In this document: one piece after another, positions 37,978 to 48,349 of the stretch
How the letters are laid out: every line of letters starts with the position of its first letter
How positions within the stretch are numbered: position 1 is the first letter of the stretch
From: Cryptomeria japonica
Taxonomy: Eukaryota > Streptophyta > Pinopsida > Cupressales > Cupressaceae
Assembly (NCBI RefSeq): GCF_030272615.1
Contig: NW_026729175.1
Location: 95,577 to 159,576, forward strand
DNA: 64,000 bases
Direction: 5' to 3'
The notes under the pieces: model-generated
Told to the model about the DNA's origin: nothing
The model's input: only the letters and a program-made list of their open reading frames with translations
The model's database searches: none
Program-made: the position numbers and the translations under genes

Positions 37978-40900
37978 CAAAATCATTGTTTTGAGGCACA
38001 ACAAGGTTTCAAGATGCAAGACCCTATTCTAGAGCCAGTAGCATCAAAATTCAATTTTGATGCATATTGTGCTCTTAGAACCCTGCTTTAGAAATTGTGC
38101 TTCAAAAGCCCCAGTTTTGGAGCATCAAAATCGATATTTGGAGGCAAATCAACCTTTCAAGATGCAAGTCCCTATTTCGAAGCTTGTAGTGTCAAAACGT
38201 GATTTTGGAGCGTGTAACTCAAAAGCTCCAGTTTCAAAATATCAAAATCAATGTTTAAAGGCACAACAAGGTTTCGAGAGACAATTATCGATTCTCAAGC
38301 TGATAGCATCAAAACATGATTTTGACAAACATGGTGTTCTTAGAACCTCATTTCGGAGGTGGTGCCTCAAAAGCCTCGTTTAAGGAGCATAAAATTTAGT
38401 GTTTGGAGGCACAACAAGGTTTCAAGACACAAGTCCCAATTCCAGAGTCGGTAGCGTCAAAACGCAATTTTGAAGTACATCGTGCTCTTAGAACCTCATT
38501 TCGGAGCTTGTAGTGTCAAAATTTGATTTTGATGCACATCGTTCTCTTAGAACCTTGTTTCGAAGCTTGCACCTCGAATGCCTTAGTGTCGCAATATAAA
38601 AATTGGTGTTTGGAGGCACAACAAGGTTTGGAGATGCAAGTCCCGATCCCAGAGCCGGTAGTGTCAAAATGCGATTTTGAAGCACATTGTTCTCTTAGAA
38701 CCTTATTTAGAAGCTTGTCCCTCAAAAGCCCCGGTTTGAGAGCATCAAAATTGGTATTTGGAGGCACAAGGTTGCAAGACGCAAGTCGCGATAGCCGGTA
38801 GCATCAAAATGTGATTTTGACGCACATGGTGCTCTTAGAGCCTCGTTTCCGGAGCTTGTGCCTCGAAAGCCCTGATTTTGAAACATCGAAATCAGTGTTC
38901 GGAGGCACAACAAGGTTTCAAGATGCAAGCCCCGATTCTAGAGCTAGTAGCATCAAAATTGAATTTTTATGCACATTGTGCTCTTAGAACCCTATTTTAG
39001 AAATTGTGCCTCAAAAAACCCCGATTTTGGAGCATCAAAATCGATGTTCGGAGGCACAACAAGGTTTCAAGACACAAGTCCCAATTCCAAAGTCAGTAGC
39101 ATCAAAACACAATTTTGATGTACATTGTGGTCTTACTCATTTCAGAGCTTGTGCATTGAAAGCCCCAATTTTGGCGAACATCAAAATCAATGTTTTGAGG
39201 CACAAAAAGGTTATAAGAAGAAAGTCCCTATTCCAGAGCCTAAAGCGTCAAAATTCCATTTTGACGCACATCATTCTCTTAGAAGCTCATTTGGAGCATC
39301 AAAATCCATGTTTGGAGGCACAATAAAGTTTCAAGATGCAAGTCCTGATTCTAGAGTCAATAGCATCAAAATTTGATTTTCACGGACATCGTGTTCTTAG
39401 AACCTCATTTCAAAGCTTGTGCCTCGAAAGCCCCATTTTCGGAGCATCAAAATCAGGGTTTTGAGGCAAAACAAGGTTTCAAGATCCAAGGCTCGATTCT
39501 AGAGCCAATAGCATCAAAATTCAATTTTGATTCACATTGTGCTCTTAGAACCCTGTGTTATAAATTGTGTCTCAAAAGCATCAATTTTGGAGCATCAAAA
39601 TCGATGTTAGGAGGCACAACAAGGTTTGAAGATGCAAGTCCTTATTTTGGAGCCGGTAGTGTCAAAATTTGATTTTGACGCACATCGTGCTCTTAGAACC
39701 TTGTTTTGGAGCTTATGCCTCAAAATATTTGGTTTCAAAGCATCAAAATTGGTGTTTGGAAGCACAACAATGTTTCAAGATGCAAGACCTGATTCTAAGC
39801 ATGTGCCTCGAAAGCCCTAGTTTTTTAGCATCAAAATCAGTGTTTTGAGGCACAACAAGGTTTCAAGATGCAAGACTCGATTCTAGAGCTAGTAGCATGA
39901 AAATTCAATTTTGATGCATATTATGCTGTTCGAACCCTGTTTTAGAAATTGTACCTCAAAAGCCCTAGTTTTGGAGCATCAAAATCGATGTTTGGAGGCA
40001 CAACAAGGTTTCAAGATGCAAGTCCTAATTTTGGTGCCCGTAGCGTTAAAGTTTGATTTTGACGCACATCATGCTCTTAGAACCTTGTTTTGGAGCTTAT
40101 GCCTCAAAATCTTTGGTTTCAAAGCATCAAAATTGGTTTTTTCAGGCACAACAAGCTTTGAAGATGCAAGTCCCTATTTTGGAGCCTGTAAAGTCAAAAC
40201 ATGATTTTGATGCACATCGTTCTCTGAGAACCTCATTTCAGAGCGTGTGGCTCGAAAGCTCCAGTTTCAAAACATCAAAATCAATGTTTAAAGGCAAACA
40301 AAGGTTTCACGACACAAGTCCTGATTGTCAAGCTGATAGCGTCAAAACACTATTTTGACAAACATGGTGTTCTTAGAACCTCATTACGGAGGTTGTGCCT
40401 CAAAAGCGTCATTTTTGGAGAATAAAAATTAGTGTTTGGAAGCACAACAATGTTTAGGGACACAAGTCCCAATTCCAGAGTCGGTAGCGTCAAAACACAA
40501 TTTTGATGTACATCGTGCTCTTAGAACCTCATTTTGGAGCTTGTGCCTTGAAAGCCCTGATTTTCGAACATCAAAATTAGTGTTTGGAGGCGCAACAAGG
40601 TTTAAAGAAGCAAGTCCCTATACATCATTCTCTTAGAAGCTCGTTTCGGAGCTTGTGCCTCGAAAGACCCAATTTTGGAGCGTCAAAATCAATGTTTGGA
40701 GGCACATCAAGGTTTCAAGACGCAAGTCCCGATTCTAGAGTCAATAGCATCAAAATATGATTTTGGCGCACATCGTGCTCTTAGAACCTCATTTCAAAGC
40801 TTGTGCCTCGAAAGCCTCGGTTTTGGAGCATCAAAATCAGTCTTTTGAGGCACAAGAAGTTTGTAAGATGCAAGTCCTTATTCTAGAGCGGTTAGCATGC

Positions 40901-43900
40901 ACATTGTGCTCTTAGAACCTTATTTTGAAGCTTATGCCTCAAAATCTTCGGTTTCGAAGCATCAAAATGTGTGTTTGGAGACACAACAAGCTTTCAAGAC
41001 GTAAGTCCCTATTCCAGAGCTTGTAGTGTCAAAACATGATTTTTATGTACATCATGCTCTTAGAACCTCATTTCGGAGCGTGTGGCTCGAAAGCTCTAGT
41101 TTCAAAACATCAAAATCAATGTTTAAAGGCTCAACAAGGTTTCAAGACACAAGTCTCGATTCTCAAGCTCATAGTGTCAAAACATGATTTTGACGAACAT
41201 GGTGTTCTTAGAACCTCATTTAAGAGGTTATGCCTCAAAAGCCTCATTTTGGAGTGCAAAAATTAGTGTTTGGACGCACAACAAGGTTTCAAGACACAAG
41301 TCCCTATTCCGGATCCTATAGAGTCAAAATTCCATTTTCACGCATGCACATCATTCTCTTAGAAGTTCATTTCGGAGGTTGTGCCTCGAAAGACCCAGTT
41401 TTGTAGCATCAAAATTAATGTTTCGAGGCACAACAAGGTTTCCAGATGCAAGCCCCGATTCTAGAGCCAGTAGCATCAAAATTCAATTTTCATGCACATT
41501 GTGCTGTTAGAACCCTGTTTTAGAAATTGTGCCTCAAAAGCCACAGTTTTGGAGCATCAAAACCGATGTTTGGAAGAACAAGTTTCAAGATGCAAGTCTT
41601 GAGCCCGTAGCATCAAAATTTGATTTTGATGCACATCGTGTTCCTAGAATGTTTTGGAGCTTATGCCTCAAAATTTTCGGTTTCGCAACATCAAAATTGG
41701 TGTTTGGAGACACAACAATCTTTCAAGATGCAAATCCCTATTCCGGAGCCTGTAGTGTCAAAACGCAATTTTGATGTACATCATGCTCTTAGAACCTCAT
41801 TTCAGAGCTTGTGCCTTTAAAGCACTGATTTTGGAACATCAAAATCAGTGTTTGGAGGCACAATAGGTTTAAAGAAGCAAATCCCTATTCCGAAGCCTGA
41901 AGAGTTAAAATTCCATTTTGACGCACATCATTCTCTTAGAAGCTCATTTCTGAGCTTGTGCCTCAAAAGAAATAGTTTTTGAGCATCAAAATCAATATTT
42001 GGAGGCACAACAAAGTTTCAAGATGCAAGTCCCGATTCTAGAGTCAATAGCGTCAAAATCAAATTTTGATGCACATCTTGTTCTTAGAACCTCATTTCGA
42101 AGCTTGTGCCTTGAAAGCCCCAGTTCCGGAGCATCAAAATCAATGTTTTGAGGCAAAACAAGGTTTCAAGATCCAAGCCCCGATTCTTGAGCCAATAGCA
42201 TCAAAATTCAATTTTGATTCACATTGTGCTCTTAGAACCCTGTGTTATAAATTGTGTCTCAAAAGCCCCAATTCTGGAGCATCAAAATCAATCTTAGGAG
42301 GCACAGCAAGGTTTGAAGATGCAAGTCTTGATTATGGAGCCCGTAGCGTCAAAAATTGATTTTGACGCACATCGTGCTTTTACAACCTTGTTTTGGAGCT
42401 TATGCCTAAAAATCTTCGGTTTCAAAACATCAAAATTGGTGTGGCTCGAAAGCTCTAGTTTCAAAACATCAAAATCAATGTTTAAAGGCACAACAAGGTT
42501 TCAAGACACAGGTCCCGATTCTCAAGTTGATAGTGTCAAAAAATGATTTTGACAAATATGGTGTTCTTAGAAACTCATTCAGGAGGTTGTGCCTCAAAAG
42601 CCTCATTTTTGGAACATAAAAATTAGTGTTTGGAGGCGCAACAAGGTTTCAAGACACAAGTCCCAACTCCAGAGTCGGTAGCGTCAAAATACAATTTTAA
42701 TGTACACCATGCTCTTAGAACCTCATTTCGGAGCTTGTGCCTTGAAAGCATTGATTTTGGAACATAAAAAAGTGTTTGGAGGCACAACAAGGTATCAAGA
42801 AGCAAGTCCCTATTCCGGATCCTGTAGCGTTAAAATTCTATTTTGACGCACATCAATCTCTTAGAAGCTCATTTCGGAGCTTGTGCCTCGAAAGGCCCAC
42901 TTTTGGAGCGTCAAAATGAATGTTTCGAGGCAGAAAAAGGTTTCAATATGCAAGTCTCGATTCCAGAGCCAGTAGTATCAAAATGAGATTTTGAAGCAAA
43001 TTGTGCTCTGAGAACCTTATTTTGGAGCTTGTCCCTCGAAAGCCCCAGTTTGGGAACATCAAAATTGGTGTTTGGAGGCACAAGGTTGCAAGATGCAAGT
43101 CTCCATTCTAGAGTCAATAGCGTCAAAATCTGATTTTGGTGCAAATCGTGCTCTTAGAACCTCATTTCAAAGCTTGTGCCTCGAAAGACCCGGTTTCGGA
43201 GCATCAAAATCAATGTTTTTTGGCACAACAAGGTTTCAAGATACAAGCCCCGATTCTAGAGCCAGTAGCATCAAAATTCTATTTTGATGCACATTGTGCT
43301 CGTAGAACCCTGTTTTAGAAATTGTGCCTCAAAAGCCCCAGTTTTGGAGCATCAAAATCGATGTTTGCAACCACAACAAGGTTTCAAGATGCAAGTCCTG
43401 ATTCTAGAGCCTCTAGCGTCAAAATTTGATTTTGATGGACGTCATGCTCTTAGAACCTTGTTTTGGAGCTTATGCCTCAAAATATTTGGTTTCGCAGCAT
43501 CAAAATTGGTGTTTGGAGGCACAACAAGCTTTCAAGAATTCCGGACCCTGTATTATCAAAACATGATTTTGATGCACATCATGCTCTTAGAACCTCGTTT
43601 CGGAGCATGTGGCTCGAAAGCTCCAGTTTCAAAACATGAAAATTAATATTTAAATGCACAACAAGGTTTGAAGACACAAGTCCTGATTCTCAAGCTGATA
43701 GCGTCAAAAGACAATTTTGACAAACAAGGTGTTCTTAGAACCTCATTTCGGAGGTTGTGCCTCAAAAGCCTCATTTTTGGAGCATAAAAATTAGTGTTTG
43801 GAGAGGCACAACAAGGTTAAAAGGTGCAAGTCCCAATTCCAAAGTCGGTAGCGTCAAAATGCAATTTAGATGTACATCGTGCTCTTAAAACCTCATTTTG

Positions 43901-44297
43901 GAGCTTGTGCCTTGAAAGCCTTGATTTTGGAACATCAAAGTCAGCGTTTGGAGGCACGACAAGGTTTCAAGTAGCAAGTCCCTATTCTGGAGCCGGCAGC
44001 ATAAACATTTAGACTCACATCATGCTTTAGAACCTTGTTTTGGAGCTTATGCCTCAAAACAAGTCCCAATTCTAGAGTCGGTAGCGTCAAAACGCAATTT
44101 TGATGTACATCATGCTCTTAGAACCTCATTTCCGAGCTTGTGCCTTGAAAGCCCTGGTTTTGGAACAAAAAAATTAGTGTTTGGAGGCACACAACAAGGT
44201 TTCAAGAAGCAAGTCCCTATTCCGGAGCCTCTAGCGTCAAAATTTCATTTTGACGCATATTATTCTCTTAGAAGCTCATTTCGGAGCTTGTGCCTCA
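37978..44297 (+). repeat. Segmental duplication D1, copy 2
   Basis: 6.3 kb partner of 29264-35782. Its left breakpoint is visible: at about 37977 a monomer reading ACTTCGTTTT jumps straight into CAAAATCATTG, skipping part of a unit. Relative to copy 1 it lacks 30 bp near 39288 and one 149-bp monomer equivalent near 43085, where B3 and B4 are fused into one hybrid monomer. The right end diverges at about 44297 (AAAAGACCCAG against AAAAGTCCTAG). The copies lie in direct orientation with 2.2 kb between them. Confidence 0.88.
43910..44295 (+). repeat. Local tandem duplication, left copy (right copy about 44595-44995)
   Basis: Both copies contain the chimeric joint in which M6 (GAGCTTATGCCTCAAAA) runs directly into the second half of M1 (CAAGTCCCA-TTCTAGAGTC), followed by an M2 with ACAAAAAAATTAGTG or ACAAAAAAATCAGTG. 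The joints are 685 bp apart and the following M2 monomers 706 bp apart. The 21-bp difference is the microduplication at 44751-44792. The same chimeric joint also occurs once in D1 copy 1 (35531-35560). Confidence 0.75.
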
Positions 44298-44750
44298 AAA
44301 GACCCAGTTTTGGAGCATCAAAATCAATGTTTGAAGGCACAACAAGGTTTCTAGACAAAAGTCCTGATTCTCGAGCTGATAGCATCAAAAAATGATTTTG
44401 ACAAACATGGTTTTCTTAGAACCTCATTTCGGAGGTTATGCCTCAAAAGCCTCATTTTTGGAGCATAAAAATTAGTGCTTAGAGACACAACAAGGTTTCA
44501 AGACACAAGTCCCAATTCCAGAGTCGGTACCATCAAAATACAATTTTGATGTACATCGTGCTCTTAGAACCTAATTTCGAAGCTTCTGCCTTGAAAGCCC
44601 TGATTTTGGAACATCAAAGTCAGTGTTTGGAGGCACAATAAGGTTTCAAGAAGCAAGTCCGTATTCTAGAGCCAGTAGCGTCAAAATTTGATTTAGACGC
44701 ACATCATGCTCTTAGAACCTTGTTTTGGAGCTTATGCCTCAAAACAAGTC

Positions 44751-44792
44751 CCACTTCTAGAGTCGGTAGCGCCAATTCTAGAGTCGGTAGCG
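44751..44792 (+). repeat. 21-bp tandem microduplication inside a monomer
   Basis: CCACTTCTAGAGTCGGTAGCG is followed immediately by CCAATTCTAGAGTCGGTAGCG, which extends that monomer by 21 bp. No other copy of this expansion was noticed in the window, so it looks like a single recent replication-slippage event. Confidence 0.85.
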
Positions 44793-45794
44793 TAAAAACG
44801 CAATTTTGAAGTACATCGTGCTCTTAGAACTTCATTTTGGAGGTTGTGCCTTGAAAGTCCTGGTTTTGGAACAAAAAAATCAGTGTTTGGGGGCACACAA
44901 AAAGGTTTCAAGAAGCAAGTCCCTATTCCGGAGCCTCTAGCATCAAAATTCCATTTTGACGCATATTATTCTCTTAGAAGCTCATTTCAAAGCTTGTGCG
45001 TCGAAAGCCCTGGTTTTGGAGCATCAAAATCATTGTTTTGAGGCACAACAAGGTTTCAAGATGCAAGCCTTCATTCCAAAGCCTGTAGAGTCAAAACGTG
45101 ATTTACATGCACATCGTGCTCTTAGAACCTTGTTTTAGAGTGTGTGTCTCGAAAGCTCTAGTTTCAAAACATCAAAATCAATGTTTAAAGGCACAACAAG
45201 GCTTCAAGTCACAAGTCCCGATTCTCAAGCTGATAGCATCAAAACACGATTTTGACAAATATGGTGTTCTTAGAACCTCATTTCAGAGATTGTGCCTCAA
45301 AAGCCTCCTTTTTGGAGCATAAAAATCAGTGTTTGGAGGCACGACAAGGTTTCAAGACACAAGTCCCAATTCCAGAGTCAGTAGCGCCAAAACACAATTT
45401 TGATGTACATCGTGCTCTTAGAACCTCATTTCAGAGCTTGTGCCTTGAAAGCATTGATTATAGAACATAAAAATCAGTGTTTGGAGGCACAACAAGGTAT
45501 CAAGAAGCAAGTCCCTATTCCAGATCCTGTAGTGTTAAAATTCTATTTTGACGCGCATCAATCTCTTAGAAGCTCATTTCGGAGCTTGTGCCTCGAAAGA
45601 CCCACTTTTGGAGCGTCAAAATCAATGTTTCGAGGCACAAAAAGGTTTCAAGATGCAAGTCCCGATTCTAGAGTCAATAGTGTCAAAATTTAATTTTGGT
45701 GCACATCGTGCTCTAAGAACCTCATTTCGAAGCTTGTTCCTCAAAAGCCCCAATTTTGGAGCATCAAAATCAGTGTTTTGAGGCACAACTAGTT

Positions 45795-47139
45795 GTTGTT
45801 CACCAAAAGTGATAACCCAAGACACCTGTAAATCTATCTATGAGATAGCCAATCTCAATCAATGAAACACTTCAGGGTTGGGACAACATAACATACGATC
45901 CTAATGATCCTCCTGCACTTCAGGTTCTGCTAGACCTAGGGGGGGACACCCTTTTGATGCATTGAATACAACAATCACAAACACAAGACTGCATCAACAA
46001 TGAGCAGACAAACCTTCCACAAGCTCACCAAATTAGGTAACATGTACAGATGGGCTGGATCTTATACAAATAATAGGTGAAATAGAGCTTTGGAAGGACA
46101 GAACATTAACCCCTAAACATAAAGGGAAATAGATTTATCTTTAAAAATGTATATCTGAGACCATTCCCAAATCTGTCAAAGACTAGTGCCTTGTTCATTG
46201 GGCAGGAGAGTCACTCACAGAACTACAAATATGAATCATAGATGCAAGTTTGTTTTCCTTAAACAAGATATTCATGCATCAATACCTTATATTAATGCAC
46301 TATTTGATTCATTCACAAATTCATCAGATCTGGATACATATTTCGTTATTTATGACTGACTATAGAATTTAAACTCTTCATTGAAGAATGCCTACAGACA
46401 ATCATACAATCTCCTTGAGATGACAAATTTCATCCTCCTTGAGGATTGAATTCATAATAATGAAAAAAAACATATCACAAAGACAATCTTGTGAGAAATT
46501 ACTCATGCCTGACACCAGTAAGACCTGCAATTAAAACCATATTTACAACACTGCACTGCAATCTCTATACCCTGAAACCAAACAGAAGCATTTACAAACT
46601 TGGGTCAAAATCTTCAGAAAATGGAAGCCATCAAATCTGGAGTATTTTCCAAATTTTTGGAACCTTTACAACTGAGAAGAATTCGGAATAAAAAGAGGAG
46701 GGAAGAAAATCAAATCTGCAACTGAATTGCCAAGTGTCTCCTCTCTAACTGAATTTTGTTCCCATGGAAGCTGCCTCCAAAATATCCCACATTTGTCAAA
46801 ATTAACCTCATAATCAAATTCCTCACTCCGAGAGCTTTCCGGCGATATATAATACTTTATATTTTGGCCAAAATTTAGACCTTGGGCGAATTAATTCCCA
46901 TTTGTGCTCAGTCATTTAAATATTTCGAATTTTAATATAGTCAGAACTATATCATTTATTCATTTTAATTTTGATTTTTTGCCTCCATTTGGTCCTGACG
47001 CTTTTGCCACGTGGCGGCCTCCGATTGGTCAATGGGGTTGATTGGACGCCACCTGGGATGACACCTCATCACTGCCATGTCATCTGCTTTGTCACTACCA
47101 CGTGTACACCACCTTAGCGCCACATCATCGCCACTGGAC
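45795..47139. other. Non-satellite island A, copy 2
   Basis: Repeats 236-1566 at an offset of about 45.56 kb, together with the preceding satellite (45559-45794 against 1-235). Small differences only: ACAAACC for ACAAACAATT near 46012, a shorter T-run near 46193, and CATGTCATCTGCTTTGTCACTAC-type divergence near 47076-47098. Two CACGTG sites (47006-47015, 47099-47104) remain. Homology stops at about 47139, after CCACTGGA, where island B takes over. The 66-residue frame at 46491-46691 parallels the one in copy 1 but resembles nothing I recognise. No gene is called. Confidence 0.7.
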
Positions 47140-47281
47140 CGCGAAGACGTAATTTTCAATGTGGTCAAAACACCTTTCTGGAGCTCGCCGTCTGATAGGC
47201 GTGTACTCTGATATACAAGGATGACTTCTACCAAACGGTTTCTCAAGACGAGTCCCGAGCGAAGAGATATTAATTTCCAAA
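47140..47281 (+). repeat. Direct repeat in island B, copy 1 (142 bp)
   Basis: Begins CGCGAAGACGTAATTTTC and ends at TTAATTTCCAAA. Copy 2 lies 244 bp further on. Copy 1 carries 16 bp (TAGGCGTGTACTCTGA) that copy 2 lacks. The extra segment is bounded by CTGA on both sides, a typical slippage deletion. Confidence 0.9.
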
Positions 47282-47383
47282 CGGACAACAAGCAAACCTC
47301 TGGAAATGATCGGTATCGTTTTCGGATCATTAAACTGAGTTTCGCAACTTTCAGGCAATTACGCCGCAATTTTTGCATTTAAT

Positions 47384-47508
47384 CGCGAAGACGTAATTTT
47401 CAATGTGGTCAAAACACCTTTCTGGAGCTCGCCGTCTGACATACAAGGATGACTTCTACCAAACGGTTTCTCAAGACGAGTCCCGAGCGAAGAGATATTA
47501 ATTTCCAA
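47384..47508 (+). repeat. Direct repeat in island B, copy 2 (125 bp)
   Basis: Same sequence as 47140-47281 minus the 16-bp segment. Both copies contain CAAACGGTTTCTCAAGACG and GCGAAGAGATATTAATTTCC. After copy 2 the sequence continues with unrelated DNA (ATGCCCAACTTGC). Confidence 0.9.
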
Positions 47509-48349
47509 AAATGCCCAACTTGCTTTGTCGACACTATGGACCTGATGAAGTCAATGTTCTGGCAACACATGATGCCTTTCTTAAAAATACCAAACGACCT
47601 CCGTGGGTCCTCAAATTTGAAACACGGGTACCTTAGGTACATATTAAATCTTTGAATTCTCAATTCGATCACCAGACTGACAGGATGCAAACGGCGCGCT
47701 CACCAAAACGGCTACATTAACTGATATAACACTGGAGTGCGGACAACTGAATTTGATGGCAAAATGAGCTCTTTTGAAAATCGATCAAACGGATTGGTAG
47801 AGCCTTGAAATTTGAAACGTAGCTCACCATTTATACCAACATTAGCCTGGAACAAACATTCTGACATGACGCTCACCAGGACATTTTTACACTTGTGCAA
47901 ACATCACAAACTACAAACGGATTGAGCTTTGAAAACTGAGCAAACGGATTCATAAGGACTTGAAATTTTGCATGTTGACTCACATTTATGCATAAAATTC
48001 AATCCATTTTGAAATTCTTCATGATAATAAACATGGCAAAAGATATAAACACCCAAAGTAGGCTACTTAATAAAATTTGCACTTGTGCCTAAAATGCACT
48101 TCCAGCTCACCCCTCAAACTGGGTACCTCATAAACTTATCCAAATTGACTTTTGAAAGTTGCACATCACTGAATAGGCCAAATGAAAGGTGTGGGACATG
48201 AATCCTGAGCCTTACCCTATGAAAATCAACTGGCTCCATTTTACCCCCTTGCTAAGTAGGCCATTCAAACTGACTTATTTTAATCATTTGGAAATGCCGG
48301 GCAAATTTTTGAAATGGGCCTATAAACTTGACTCAATTTTAAGTAGTCC

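Larger units (their letters stand above)
19711..45794 (+). repeat. 148-bp satellite array, + orientation (main block)
   Basis: 26 kb of uninterrupted + satellite, about 176 monomer equivalents. It mixes 7-mer units (M1-M7) and 9-mer units (M1, B1-B4, M4-M7) with shortened derivatives. It contains two large duplicated segments (29264-35782 and 37978-44297) and one member of a dispersed duplication (25160-27840). It ends after GGCACAACTAGT at island A copy 2. I see no gene, RNA gene or intact mobile element in it. Confidence 0.95.
47140..48349. other. Non-satellite island B, unassigned degenerate repeat DNA
   Basis: 1.2 kb that replaces the right end of island A in copy 2. It starts with an internal direct repeat (47140-47281 and 47384-47508). 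It then holds degenerate repeats of CAAACGGATT followed by CTTGAAATTT (near 47786, 47914 and 47941), and ends in AT-rich text. All open frames are short and unsupported. It looks like a worn fragment of another repeat or retroelement. The satellite resumes at CAACACAAGGTTTC, close to the phase where it stopped at 45789 (GGCACAAC). A+B together therefore look as if they were dropped into one monomer with CACAA on both sides, a possible but weak 5-bp target duplication. Confidence 0.6.
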
